A stretch of 64,000 nucleotides of DNA from Rhizorhapis sp036570425 (GTDB lineage Bacteria; Pseudomonadota; Alphaproteobacteria; Sphingomonadales; Sphingomonadaceae), in contig DATCYF010000009.1 of assembly GCA_036570425.1 (NCBI GenBank), positions 124,001 through 188,000 on the forward strand, read 5' to 3'. Under the pieces are notes generated by a model that ran no database searches, was not told the origin of the DNA, and saw nothing but the letters and a program-made list of their open reading frames with translations. Shown here piece after piece: positions 53,068 through 62,497 of the stretch (positions are counted from its first letter, which is position 1; each line of letters starts with the position of its first letter). The position numbers and the translations under genes are program-made.

Positions 53068-53203
53068 AAGCTGGCGCTATCCGTTTGGCGTCCATATCGT
53101 CAAGTTCCAATCATGGAACGGGCGACTGGACCGATGATTGGCTTGAAGGACGCGTGCCGATTTGGCAGAGGCGGAGAATGGATATGATGGGGAAGAAATC
53201 GGC

Positions 53204-53683
53204 ATGACTGCATTCAGGCTGTATGCCTTGACCCTTTTTTTCTTCGCAGTGGCCGCAGTCTTCACCGATCCCGTTCAGGGCCAGGAAAAGAAACCGCCAT
53301 ATTGGGCGTCTCTTTCAAAGGATGAGGCCCGGATGCGGGCCGGTCCCAGCATGGATTATCCTGCTAACTGGATTTATCGCCGCCGCGATCTTCCAGTGAA
53401 AGTCGTCGCCGTCTATTCCCATTGGCGCAAGATAGAGGATCCAGATGGAACGCAGGGATGGATGCACGTCCGCCTGCTCAGCGATCAGCCAACGGCCATC
53501 ATAACGGGCGGCATGCATCCCTTGCGTGCCGCTCCCGAAACAGGCGCGCGCATTCTCTATCGTGCGCAACCGGGCGTCGTGGGCCGCATTTCGGATTGTG
53601 ATAAGGGATGGTGCCTTATCGACGTGCGAGGACAGAAGGGCTTTATCGAGGCCGATCACATCTGGGGAGCAACTGACGGCTGA
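53204..53683 (+). CDS. Exported SH3-domain protein
   Basis: A 159-residue secreted protein: signal peptide (FRLYALTLFFFAVAAVFTD...), then two bacterial SH3-like repeats, WASLSKDEARMRAGPSMDYP (with MRAGPSMDYPANWIYRR) and HPLRAAPETGARILYRAQPG, each ending in W-rich strands (GWMHVRLL, KGFIEADHIWG). Such proteins are thought to bind the cell wall. The start is the ATG at 53204 with GGAAGAA upstream. It converges with the patatin gene, 8 bp away. Confidence 0.87.
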   Translation: MTAFRLYALTLFFFAVAAVFTDPVQGQEKKPPYWASLSKDEARMRAGPSMDYPANWIYRRRDLPVKVVAVYSHWRKIEDPDGTQGWMHVRLLSDQPTAIITGGMHPLRAAPETGARILYRAQPGVVGRISDCDKGWCLIDVRGQKGFIEADHIWGATDG

Positions 53684-53691
53684 GCGCCGCT

Positions 53692-56025
53692 TCACCCGAT
53701 CTCGGTTCGCAGGCTCCTGATCAAGTCACTGGCCAAGGTCAGCCTTTCTTCTTCCTCGTCCAGGATAGCATGAAACGCCTGCCGCTTGTATGTCGCTGCC
53801 ATGCCAGGGGCCAGATGCTGGCCCGGCGGCAACGCGGAAAGAACAATGTCTATAAGCCGGTCAGCACCGTGCAACCGCCCCCATAAATAGTCATTTTCCC
53901 TATAGGCTCTACTAAAGAAAGCTCCAAAGCTATTGAATTCTATTCCTTTTAATGTGGCCTCCGCGCCTCCCGTGCGAATGGCGGTAGCGTCGTCGGGCGC
54001 AATTCGGTCCACCTTGATGGGATTATATTCATCAAGGCCTTCCCCTTGGAGGATAGGCAGAATAGCGATGTCATAGAAAGGGAAACCCAGATAGGCGAGA
54101 AGCATTGATCGCCTCCCTTCCCTTGGCAGTTGCCATAGCGCTTCGGCCAGCATTGTTTCGGACAGGCCGTCCATTTCCCTCAAATTGCGTTTTTCCGCCA
54201 GCATCTCGATTGCGGTTTGTGGGTCCTTGTCCGCGCAGCGCGCCGCCTCGCCGAGTTCTGCAGCATAGAATTCTGGTGTCTCGCGCTCCAGATAGAGTGC
54301 CAGTCCGTTATAGATGGCATCATGGATAGAGGACACTGCTTCTTTGGGTGTCTTGTCGTCATGTTCCAGCGTTTCCGCCAGTTGGCGGGCCATGAAGCGC
54401 AGGCGGCGCACGCGGAAAGCCAGGTCATGATTGCGAAAGAAGGCGACAATGGCTTCTGACGCGCCTGCATTCGCCTTTTCGGCTACGCGATCGAGGCCCT
54501 GTTCATGCAACATGTTCCAGATTGCGGTGTGATAGGCCTCGCGTTTCGTGGGGCTGTCATTCCCGCCGAGGCGTGAAAGAAGAGAGATCGTGTCCTCGAC
54601 GATGCTGAACAGCTTGAGATGGCCGTAAGCAGCGTAAGCAAACCCTGCTTGGCGAGCAGCCCTTTCCTGCGCCTTGGCTCGCCATACGGCCAACCGCGCC
54701 GGAGTGGGACGATCTAGAAAGAAGGTGCCGCCAAACAAGGCTTCGACACATTCCTCAATCTCGGGTCGAATCGCCGCCGTAATCCGGAGCATCCGATCAA
54801 TGCGTCGCGAACGTTCTTCTATCGCCTCCAGATTGTCGCGGATGGGCTGTTCGCGTGGAATGTCCGACAATGCGCCGAAGATGGTGTGAAAAAAGCCAGG
54901 AAGGTTTGGATCCCCCTGTCCCTCGTCATCATTTTCGCGGCGACGAAAGCGGATGGTGGGCGGCCCGGGCGTTGGATCGATGTAAACGAAGCGTCGGTCA
55001 ACCTCCCGGCGCGCAGGACGGTTGCGGAGTGCTTCGATTGCCTGGGCGAACGGCGCATTGGCGAGCACTGATCCATCAATCAGAACAGCATCTTCTGTAG
55101 CGCCGATGGCAGCGTGACGGGGCAATATTCGCTTCAGGAAGGTGTCCCGCTTGGGCCATGGGCGGTTTCGCTGTTCCAGCACCTTATCCAACTCGCGCAC
55201 GGTAAATGGCGGAAAAGCACCGGGAAAGCTGGCTGTTGCCCGCGCTGCGAAGGTTAGCTCCGCGATGTCGCCCAGAGTTCGGTCTGTAATTCCCCTGGCA
55301 GGGAAGCCAATGGTCAGCCGATGCTCGGTTTCAACGACTTCAGGCGGATTATTGAGCCGTAATCGCTCGGGGTGCCCGTCGAAATCGGTTACGGTGACGA
55401 ACAGGTCGAGCGGATGGCCTTCCGGTATCAGCGGTGGTCCCGCTGTGTTGGTTTCCATCGCCTCCAATGCATCGAGCAGCAGATTGGTGAAGCCCTCGCC
55501 GCCAAAAGGCGGTGCGAACCAGCGGGCGCGGATGAAATTGGACAATTTGTGGCGCACTTCCTCTCGCGCCCCCGGCGCGACGGTGCGGGCTACTGTGTCG
55601 TCTGGCTGTCGGGCCGCCATCCATACCAGGGGCGCTGCCCAGAATTTGGTGAACTTGCTGATCGGCCGCGCGTCTGGATCGAGCAACAAATCCACATCGG
55701 CATTTTCCAACCACAAATCCGTGAGGGGGTCGAGCGATTGCCCGGTCTCCACCGCTTGCGCCAGAAATATGCCGTTAATACCGCCTGCGCTCGCGCCTGC
55801 AATGATGTCGGTTATCACCCGCAGTTTCAGGTTCGCTTGCGCCTCTATGTCTTGCAGAACCCGTCGATAAACTGCCTGCGTTCCCCCCGACGGAGGCGCG
55901 TTATCCCGGAAATCCCGGCTCGCCCTGGTCAGTCGCCAGATTTCCTTGGTGATGCCGTGCATGTAAATTGCGAGGCTGATTCCGCCATAACACACCAACG
56001 CCAGCCTGAGTTCTTTTTCCCTCAT
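53692..56025 (-). CDS. Patatin-like phospholipase protein (DUF3376 type)
   Basis: A 777-residue protein. The N-terminal patatin domain has LRLALVCYGGISLAIYMHG, the nucleophile motif IIAGASAGGINGIFLA (Ser near 79) and the dyad Asp in VLIDGSVLANAPFAQAI; the usual DG(G/A) reads DGS. The C-terminal half (DUF3376-like) has no assigned activity. No signal peptide is visible, so it is probably cytoplasmic or membrane-peripheral. It is downstream of, and on the same strand as, the EEP-fold gene. Confidence 0.88.
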   Translation of the reverse strand: MREKELRLALVCYGGISLAIYMHGITKEIWRLTRASRDFRDNAPPSGGTQAVYRRVLQDIEAQANLKLRVITDIIAGASAGGINGIFLAQAVETGQSLDPLTDLWLENADVDLLLDPDARPISKFTKFWAAPLVWMAARQPDDTVARTVAPGAREEVRHKLSNFIRARWFAPPFGGEGFTNLLLDALEAMETNTAGPPLIPEGHPLDLFVTVTDFDGHPERLRLNNPPEVVETEHRLTIGFPARGITDRTLGDIAELTFAARATASFPGAFPPFTVRELDKVLEQRNRPWPKRDTFLKRILPRHAAIGATEDAVLIDGSVLANAPFAQAIEALRNRPARREVDRRFVYIDPTPGPPTIRFRRRENDDEGQGDPNLPGFFHTIFGALSDIPREQPIRDNLEAIEERSRRIDRMLRITAAIRPEIEECVEALFGGTFFLDRPTPARLAVWRAKAQERAARQAGFAYAAYGHLKLFSIVEDTISLLSRLGGNDSPTKREAYHTAIWNMLHEQGLDRVAEKANAGASEAIVAFFRNHDLAFRVRRLRFMARQLAETLEHDDKTPKEAVSSIHDAIYNGLALYLERETPEFYAAELGEAARCADKDPQTAIEMLAEKRNLREMDGLSETMLAEALWQLPREGRRSMLLAYLGFPFYDIAILPILQGEGLDEYNPIKVDRIAPDDATAIRTGGAEATLKGIEFNSFGAFFSRAYRENDYLWGRLHGADRLIDIVLSALPPGQHLAPGMAATYKRQAFHAILDEEEERLTLASDLIRSLRTEIG

Positions 56026-56079
56026 GCGTTCAGGAATGGCAGGCGAGCGGAATATTGTCGAGGAAAACGGAAATGACCT

Positions 56080-56772
56080 TCAGGCATGCTCGAGTTCTGC
56101 CCAGATAGGTAGGTGGTCGGAGGCCTTGCGAGCAGAGGGGCTATCATGAACTCCGCTGTTTTGGGCATAGAGTTTTGCGCAATGCATGATGCGATCGAGC
56201 CGGGCCACGGGCCGCCGCGCATGAAAACTTTTGCCGCAGTCCGCGAAATGGAAATGATGTGCAAAGTCGCGCAGACAGCCTCCTTGAGCGCTCCACTCGT
56301 TCAGATCGCCCATCAAGACGGTGGGCATGCCTTCCTGTTGCCCTGCGTATGCGATGATGGCCGCTGCCTGCCTGCGCCGCCATAAACCCGAAAGATCAAG
56401 ATGCATGCCGAAAACCCGGATGGTTTGACCATTCATGGTGACCTGCGCCGACACCGCGCCGCGCGGTTCCAGATAAGGAATATGCAATATGCCATGTTGC
56501 AATATTTCAGCAGACTTGCGCACCAATATGGCGTTCCCGTGCCATCCAAGGCTGTCCACCTGCACGTCCAACGGGACTGGCTTGTAGTCGCTGTGTAATT
56601 CCAGCAGATGAGCCGGAATTGCGGCTATGCGTGGCCCAAAGCGGCGATCCGCTTCCTGCAGGGCAATGACGTCCGCGTCGATTTCATTCAAAACTTCCAA
56701 TATTCGTTCGGGATTACGGCGCCGGTCAGTGCCGAGGGCCTTGCGCATGTTGTAACTGGCGACCTTGATCAT
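56080..56772 (-). CDS. Endonuclease/exonuclease/phosphatase-fold protein
   Basis: A 230-residue EEP-superfamily protein: VASYNMRKALGTDRRRNPER (Asn), DADVIALQEADRRFG (metal-binding Glu), HGNAILVRKS, RVFGMHLDLSG, VLMGDLNEWSAQGG (Asp/Asn) and the C-terminal KASDHLPIWAEL (Asp-His pair). All catalytic positions are kept. It may cleave nucleic acid or phospholipid head groups; it is unexported. The start is the ATG at 56772, since the 29 residues upstream are unlike the family. Confidence 0.9.
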   Translation of the reverse strand: MIKVASYNMRKALGTDRRRNPERILEVLNEIDADVIALQEADRRFGPRIAAIPAHLLELHSDYKPVPLDVQVDSLGWHGNAILVRKSAEILQHGILHIPYLEPRGAVSAQVTMNGQTIRVFGMHLDLSGLWRRRQAAAIIAYAGQQEGMPTVLMGDLNEWSAQGGCLRDFAHHFHFADCGKSFHARRPVARLDRIMHCAKLYAQNSGVHDSPSARKASDHLPIWAELEHA

Positions 56773-56924
56773 TGACTCACTTTTCCGTTCTTCCTGGATA
56801 AAACGCAAGCACTCCCAACAGGGTCCATCTGCAGCAACGGGCTGAAGCAAACAGAGCAACGGACGTTCGCTCGGTTTCCAGATTCTCTCTAGTGTTCCGC
56901 ATATGTTCTGATAAAGCAGGGGCT

Positions 56925-58292
56925 ATGGCGAAGGTGAAGAAGAAATATGTCTGCCAGCAATGTGGATCGGTGTCCTTTCGTTGGCAGGGACAGTGCGAGG
57001 AATGCGGTGAATGGAACAGCCTGGTCGAAGAAGCGGGTGAAACCGTTTTCAGCGCGCGGCACAGCCTGCAATCGGGTGGCCGTGCTGTCGCGCTGCAGGG
57101 GCTCGCCAGCGACATCGCGCTGCCTTCGCGGGAAAAAACGGGCATTGCCGAATTCGACCGTGCGCTGGGCGGGGGGCTGGTTGCTGGTTCAGCCACGTTG
57201 ATCGGGGGCGATCCGGGCATCGGCAAGTCGACGCTTTTGCTTCAGGCGGCTGCGAAGATGGCGATGCGTGGCTTGACCATTGCCTATATTAGCGGTGAGG
57301 AGGCCGTCGATCAGGTACGATTGCGGGCGCAGCGGCTGGGTTTGGGCCAGTCTCCCGTGCAACTGGCCTCAGCGACTTCGGTTCGCGACATACTGACGAC
57401 TCTGGGGCGGATGGCTCCGCCTGCGCTGTTGGTCATCGATTCGATCCAGACCATGCATAGTGATCTCATCGAAGGCGCTCCGGGCACAGTCAGCCAGGTG
57501 CGTGCGTCAGCGCAGGAACTGATTCGCTTTGCCAAGGAACGCGGCACCGCTTTGGTCCTTGTCGGTCACGTCACGAAAGACGGCAGCATCGCAGGACCTC
57601 GCGTGCTGGAACATATGGTCGATACGGTATTGAGCTTCGAGGGCGAGCGCAGTCACCAATATCGCATCTTGCGCGCCATCAAGAATCGCTTCGGCGGAAC
57701 GGACGAAATCGGCGTCTTTTCAATGGAGTCGGAGGGGTTGGAGGAAGTTGCAAATCCTTCGGCCCTGTTCCTGACCCATCGCGACGAAAATGTCACGGGC
57801 GCGACAGTATTCCCGGCCCTGGAAGGTACGCGACCCGTTCTGGTGGAAATTCAGGCGCTCACGGTTCGGCTGGCCAGCGGGGCGACTCCGCGCCGTGCCG
57901 TGGTGGGCTGGGATAGTGGCCGATTGGCCATGATCCTTGCTGTGCTGGAGGCGCGTTGCGGCCTAAGTTTCTCAGCCTGCGAAGTCTATCTCAACATTGC
58001 TGGCGGCTATCGCATCTCCGATCCGGCTGCGGATCTGGCGGTGGCTGCAGCGCTCATCTCTGCGCTTTCCGAAAGGCCGCTCGCGGCCGATGCCATATTG
58101 TTTGGAGAAGTCGCGTTATCCGGTGAAATCCGTCCAGTTGCTCATGCGGCGCTTCGCCTCCGCGAATCGGCGAAGCTGGGCTTTACGCGGGCGCTTGTCC
58201 CCGCATCCGTTACGGATAAGGCGTCCGGCATTTCCGCCAGCGGTTTCAGGACGCTGGCGCAATTTGTTGACCATATGCTTGGACGCGATTAG
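56925..58292 (+). CDS. radA: DNA repair protein RadA
   Basis: A 455-residue RecA-like branch-migration ATPase. The N-terminal zinc finger CQQCGSVSFRWQGQCEECGEW is present (core CQQCG and CEECG), followed by Walker A GGDPGIGKSTLLLQ, the KNRFGGTDEIGVF motif and a Lon-like C-terminal domain (GGYRISDPAADLAVAAAL). The ATG at 56925 is preceded by AGGGG; the upstream ORF start at 56892 is not needed. It begins a tight run of five same-strand genes. Confidence 0.95.
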   Translation: MAKVKKKYVCQQCGSVSFRWQGQCEECGEWNSLVEEAGETVFSARHSLQSGGRAVALQGLASDIALPSREKTGIAEFDRALGGGLVAGSATLIGGDPGIGKSTLLLQAAAKMAMRGLTIAYISGEEAVDQVRLRAQRLGLGQSPVQLASATSVRDILTTLGRMAPPALLVIDSIQTMHSDLIEGAPGTVSQVRASAQELIRFAKERGTALVLVGHVTKDGSIAGPRVLEHMVDTVLSFEGERSHQYRILRAIKNRFGGTDEIGVFSMESEGLEEVANPSALFLTHRDENVTGATVFPALEGTRPVLVEIQALTVRLASGATPRRAVVGWDSGRLAMILAVLEARCGLSFSACEVYLNIAGGYRISDPAADLAVAAALISALSERPLAADAILFGEVALSGEIRPVAHAALRLRESAKLGFTRALVPASVTDKASGISASGFRTLAQFVDHMLGRD

Positions 58293-58301
58293 CGAACGGA
58301 C

Positions 58302-58814
58302 ATGACAGCTCTCGACATCATCGTCCTGCTCTTGATCGGCGGCGGAGCCATTTTTGGTTTTCTGCGCGGTTTCGTCATGGAGACTCTGTCGCTGATTGCC
58401 TGGGTGTTGGCCATCTTCGCGATCCGCATGCTGCATGCGCCCGTTACCGAGTGGCTGGCCAAACCTGTCGGGACGCAATCGGGGGCGGCAGTGCTGGCCT
58501 TTGCACTGGTTTTTGGCATCACCTTCCTGGCAGGCAAATTTCTTGCCCGTGCATTGGGTGACAGGACACGTAAGTCGATACTGGGGCCTGTGGATCGGGT
58601 GCTGGGTCTTGGCTTCGGAGCGCTGAAAGGTTTGATTGGTGCGACGTTGCTCTTCATGTTGGCGAGTTTGCTGTATGACACCGTATATGGTGGCGGTGCG
58701 AAGCGACCCGAGTGGATGACGACGTCGCGTAGCTATCCGCTGCTCAACGCCAGCGGCAAAGCGATCAGCGAATTTGTAGCAGAGCGGCGGGCACTACCTG
58801 CTGGCGAGGCATGA
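58302..58814 (+). CDS. cvpA: CvpA family membrane protein
   Basis: A 170-residue inner-membrane protein with four predicted helices: DIIVLLLIGGGAIFGFLRGFVME at the start, LAWVLA-type second helix, VLAFALVFGITFLAGKFLAR and LGFGALKGLIGATLLFMLASLLYD (core GFGALKGLIGAT). This is the family named for colicin V production; its role is unclear, perhaps envelope homeostasis. It lies 9 bp after radA. Confidence 0.9.
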   Translation: MTALDIIVLLLIGGGAIFGFLRGFVMETLSLIAWVLAIFAIRMLHAPVTEWLAKPVGTQSGAAVLAFALVFGITFLAGKFLARALGDRTRKSILGPVDRVLGLGFGALKGLIGATLLFMLASLLYDTVYGGGAKRPEWMTTSRSYPLLNASGKAISEFVAERRALPAGEA

Positions 58815-58821
58815 TCAAGGA

Positions 58822-59259
58822 ATGAATGCACCGCTCTACAACAGGGACATTTTGCGGCTGGCAGCGTCGATCCCTTACCATCGTCGATTGACGGATGCAC
58901 AAGCGAGCGTGGAGAAACGCTCCGCAACGTGCGGCAGCAGCGTGACTGTAGATGTGTGCCTGGATAACGAAGGGCGCGTCGCCAATCTGGGCCTGGAGGT
59001 ACGGGCCTGCGCCTTGGGGCAGGCGTCGGCTTCACTCATGGCGGCGCATGCTATGGGAAAAACTGTTGCGGAGTTGATCGTCGCGCGCGACGCGCTTGCC
59101 GATTGGCTGGCCGGGAAGGGCGGCGGTCCGGATTTCTGGCCGGGTTATGATGTCATTGCGCCGGCCCGCGAATATCCCGCCCGCCATCCATCGATCCGCC
59201 TTTGCTTTGAAGCCATTGCTGAAGCGGCGGCGATTGCCAGTGAGCAGGACGGAAGATGA
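58822..59259 (+). CDS. IscU/NifU-like Fe-S cluster assembly scaffold
   Basis: A 145-residue NifU_N-domain protein. Cys residues at the three scaffold positions are present: EKRSATCGSSVTVDV, EVRACALGQASAS and HPSIRLCFEAIAEAA, so cluster assembly is plausible. It begins YNRDILRLAASIPYHRRL. Alphaproteobacteria carry this as a stand-alone gene. It begins 7 bp after cvpA and overlaps the antiporter by ATGA. Confidence 0.88.
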   Translation: MNAPLYNRDILRLAASIPYHRRLTDAQASVEKRSATCGSSVTVDVCLDNEGRVANLGLEVRACALGQASASLMAAHAMGKTVAELIVARDALADWLAGKGGGPDFWPGYDVIAPAREYPARHPSIRLCFEAIAEAAAIASEQDGR

Positions 59260-61064
59260 AGCACGAGCTGGTACAAGCAGCCAGCGCGACTGATATTTTG
59301 TTGACTGAAGGCGTCGTATTGCTGGGCGTCGCCTTGGCTTTCGTTATATTGTTCCGACGATTGGGGCTTGGCGCGGTGCTGGGCTATTTGATCGCGGGGG
59401 CGCTGGTCGGCCCGCAGGGTCTGGGCCTCGTCGGTGGTGCTGAATCGAAACTGGCTATCGCCGAAATCGGTATTGTGCTCCTGCTTTTTCTCGTCGGGCT
59501 GGAATTGAAGCCGCAACGATTATGGCGATTGAAACGCGACATATTTGCCTTGGGTTTTCTGCAGGTGGCCCTGTGCGGCGCTGCATTGGCGGCAATCATT
59601 TATTTTTCGACTTCTTTCACCTGGGGCGCAGCGATCGCGCTGGGATTGCCGCTGAGTCTGTCCTCAACCGCGCAGGTGCTGCCGAGCTTGAAAAACAGCG
59701 GTCGCATCAACTCGCCTTATGGTGAGAAGGCTTTCTCGGTTTTGCTGTTTCAGGACCTGTCCATAGTACCCCTCATCACCATCATCGCGGCGCTTTCGCG
59801 CAATCCGGCGGATGCGCTAGGTCCTCCGGGATGGCAGCTCGCACTATATACTGTCGGAGCCATAGCTGGCCTGGTATTTGCGGGCCGCTTCCTCCTTAAT
59901 CCTCTTCTCCGACTGACAGGCAGGCTTGGCGAGCGTGAGTTGTTCGTGGTCGTCGGGCTTTTCACTGTGCTCGCCAGTGCGGCTTTGATGCATTACCTCC
60001 ATCTTTCGACGGCGCTTGGCGCTTTCGTGGCAGGCGTAATGTTGGCGGACTCCCCCTATCGGCATGAAATCGAGGCAGATGTTGAGCCTTTTCGTTCCAT
60101 CCTGTTGGGGCTGTTTTTCCTTGCCGTTGGCATGGTGCTGGACGTTCATGCCGTGCTTTCGATGCCGTTGTTCGTATTCGGGATCGCTGCGATGCTCGTG
60201 GTCACAAAGGCTGCTATTATCTTCGGCCTGGCCTGCCTGTTCGGAATGGAAAAGAAACAGGCTTTTTCGCTTGGCCTCCTTCTCAGTCAAGGCGGTGAAT
60301 TCGCATTCGTGCTTTTTCATCAGGCGCAGGGCGCTCTGCTGATTGCACCGAGCGCTGCCAGTCTGTTCAGCGCCATCGTCACGATTTCCATGGCGACTAC
60401 GCCATTCCTGTTGTTGCTGGCGCAGAAACTTGAATTTGCGCGGCCTTCAAGGGAAAAGGAGTTCGACGGGCCAGATCAGGCGCCTCAAGGCGCGGCGCTC
60501 GTCATCGGCTATGGCCGTTTTGGTCAAACGGTGGCGCAAATGTTGATGGGTCATGGTTGCGCCGTGACCATTATCGACAAGAAACCGGCCCAGATCGAAT
60601 TCAGCAGCCAGTTTGACGTGAAGGTCTATTATGGCGACGGTACGCGCGTGGACCTGCTGCGCCGCGCGGGTGCGGAAAAGGCGCAGATCATCGCTTTCTG
60701 TATTGATGGCGACGGCCTTGATGCTCAGGCGCTTGGTCCCGTGTTGGAAGCCTTCCCCCCGGCCGCCGTATTTGTCAGGGCTTATGACCGGCGACATCTG
60801 TTGCGGCTTGGTTCACTGGATTTGGCCGGAACGGTGCGCGAAGTCTTCGAATCGGCGATCTGCATGGGGACGAAAGCAATAAAGATTCTGGGTGTGTCCG
60901 ATGGAGAGATCATGGAAATTGAACGCCGTTTTCGCGAAAATGACAAGCAACGCCTGGACGTTCAGGGTGCCGAAGGAAATCTGGGCGCAGCAAAAGATTT
61001 AATCTACCGCGTAGGGCACAGCATGCGCACTGCCGATGGAAGATTCGAAGGGAACGCTCAATGA
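59256..61064 (+). CDS. CPA2-family cation/proton antiporter (KefB/C type)
   Basis: A 602-residue monovalent cation:proton antiporter. Membrane part (about residues 15-390): GVVLLGVALAFVILFRRLGLG, LFLVGLELKPQRLW, LSLSSTAQVLPSLK, FQDLSIVPL and LGAFVAGVMLADSPYRHEIE. A TrkA-N domain follows (ALVIGYGRFGQTVAQMLMGHG, VKVYYGDGTRVDLLRRAGA) with an intact GxGxxG. It is coupled to the Fe-S scaffold gene upstream and the DUF423 gene downstream by 4-bp overlaps. Confidence 0.93.
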   Translation: MKHELVQAASATDILLTEGVVLLGVALAFVILFRRLGLGAVLGYLIAGALVGPQGLGLVGGAESKLAIAEIGIVLLLFLVGLELKPQRLWRLKRDIFALGFLQVALCGAALAAIIYFSTSFTWGAAIALGLPLSLSSTAQVLPSLKNSGRINSPYGEKAFSVLLFQDLSIVPLITIIAALSRNPADALGPPGWQLALYTVGAIAGLVFAGRFLLNPLLRLTGRLGERELFVVVGLFTVLASAALMHYLHLSTALGAFVAGVMLADSPYRHEIEADVEPFRSILLGLFFLAVGMVLDVHAVLSMPLFVFGIAAMLVVTKAAIIFGLACLFGMEKKQAFSLGLLLSQGGEFAFVLFHQAQGALLIAPSAASLFSAIVTISMATTPFLLLLAQKLEFARPSREKEFDGPDQAPQGAALVIGYGRFGQTVAQMLMGHGCAVTIIDKKPAQIEFSSQFDVKVYYGDGTRVDLLRRAGAEKAQIIAFCIDGDGLDAQALGPVLEAFPPAAVFVRAYDRRHLLRLGSLDLAGTVREVFESAICMGTKAIKILGVSDGEIMEIERRFRENDKQRLDVQGAEGNLGAAKDLIYRVGHSMRTADGRFEGNAQ

Positions 61065-61393
61065 TTGCGATATTCGCTGCCTTGTCCGCGGCTCTCGCCG
61101 TTGGCGCCGGTGCTTTTGGCGCACATGGCGCCTCCAGTCCCGACGCTGCGGAATGGTTGAAAACGGGCGGATTGTATCAGCTCATCCACGCGGTTGCGGC
61201 TCTGACGATCATGAGCTTTGCACGAGGCCCGGCTGTCCTGCTCCTTGTAGGTGGGGCGATATTTGCGGTAACGCTCTACGCCATGGCACTGGGTGCGCCG
61301 CGCTGGCTGGGCGCGATTACGCCCATCGGTGGCACGCTTTTGATCGTGGGTTGGCTTTGGGCTGCCTGGGCGGGCCTTCGCGGCAGTCTTTGA
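61061..61393 (+). CDS. DUF423 membrane protein
   Basis: A 110-residue inner-membrane protein with four helices and the family marks ALSAALAVGAGAFGAHG, W-x-x-x-x-x-YQLIHAVAAL and a C-terminal GGTLLIVGWLWAAWAG. Function unknown. It overlaps the antiporter by ATGA and converges directly on aroB, with stop codons adjacent. Confidence 0.9.
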   Translation: MIAIFAALSAALAVGAGAFGAHGASSPDAAEWLKTGGLYQLIHAVAALTIMSFARGPAVLLLVGGAIFAVTLYAMALGAPRWLGAITPIGGTLLIVGWLWAAWAGLRGSL

Positions 61394-62497
61394 TCAGCCC
61401 AGTTCTTCGTTCAGGAATGCCTCTACTTCGCTGAGGTCCACGTCTTTCGCGAGGAAAGTTTGCCCAATCCCCCGGGCAAGCAGGAAAGGCAGCTTGCCTC
61501 CTTCCATTTTCTTGTCGTGCATCATGTGGGCCACCAGCTTTTCGCCGTTTGCAGAGACGTGAGAACTGGTCAGATCATAGGGTAAACCTACGGCCTTCAA
61601 GTGCCTGGTCACGCGCTGGGCGTCTTCCTGACTACACAGTCCCTGGCGCGCCGAAAAGCGGAAAGCCAACGCCATGCCTGCTGCGACGGCTTCGCCATGG
61701 AGCAGGGTGTCCGAAAAGCCTGTTTCCGCCTCCAGCGCATGGCCGAATGTATGTCCCAGGTTCAATAACGCGCGGCGGCCGCTGGTTTCCCGCTCATCGT
61801 CGGCGACGATCCCTGCCTTGGCCTTTACACTTTTTTCGATGGCGACGGTCCGTGCGGCCATATCGCCAGCGATCAGAGCCGGGCCTTGCTCTTCACACCA
61901 GGCAAAGAAGTCCCTGTCGTTAATCAGGCCATATTTGATGACTTCCGCATAGCCTGCGCCTACTTCCCTCGCAGGAAGGGTGTCGAGAGAAGAAGGATCG
62001 ATCAGAACGAACGCCGGTTGGTGGAAGGCGCCGACGAGATTCTTGCCTGCCCCGGTGTTGATCGCGGTTTTTCCGCCCACGGAACTGTCCACCTGTGCAA
62101 GCAAAGTGGTTGGAATCTGTACGAAATGGCACCCACGCTTCAATATGGCCGCAGCAAAGCCCACAAGATCACCGATGACACCGCCGCCCAAGGCTGCGAT
62201 GTGGTCGTTCCGCTCAACGCCAAGTTCCAGCAGCCGATCGATCAGGATCTCAAGCACTTCCCAGCTCTTGGAGCCTTCCCCCACCGGCAGAACGATCGGC
62301 TCGACCCTGATGCCGCCCTGAGCCAGGGCATTCGTCAACCGGGGAAGCTGCGCTACAGCCACATTTTCGTCCGTAACAACGACGAAGCGTCCGTCCCGCA
62401 CAAAGCCGCCGAGGTGAACCGCTGAGTGCTCAATGGAGCCTTCGGCCACTAATATGTCATAGCTGCGCTCACCCAGCGCGACGGATATTATCGCCAT
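61394..62497 (-). CDS. aroB: 3-dehydroquinate synthase
   Basis: A 367-residue NAD- and zinc-dependent enzyme of the shikimate pathway. Features: VVTDENVA, the NAD loop ALGGGVIGDLVGFAAA, IPTTLLAQVDSSVGGKTAIN, GAGKNLVGAFHQP, the zinc-binding EVIKYG, NLGHTFGHALE and LLHGEAVAAGM. It overlaps aroK by 10 bp; the aroK-aroB pairing is widely conserved. Confidence 0.96.
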   Translation of the reverse strand: MAIISVALGERSYDILVAEGSIEHSAVHLGGFVRDGRFVVVTDENVAVAQLPRLTNALAQGGIRVEPIVLPVGEGSKSWEVLEILIDRLLELGVERNDHIAALGGGVIGDLVGFAAAILKRGCHFVQIPTTLLAQVDSSVGGKTAINTGAGKNLVGAFHQPAFVLIDPSSLDTLPAREVGAGYAEVIKYGLINDRDFFAWCEEQGPALIAGDMAARTVAIEKSVKAKAGIVADDERETSGRRALLNLGHTFGHALEAETGFSDTLLHGEAVAAGMALAFRFSARQGLCSQEDAQRVTRHLKAVGLPYDLTSSHVSANGEKLVAHMMHDKKMEGGKLPFLLARGIGQTFLAKDVDLSEVEAFLNEELG

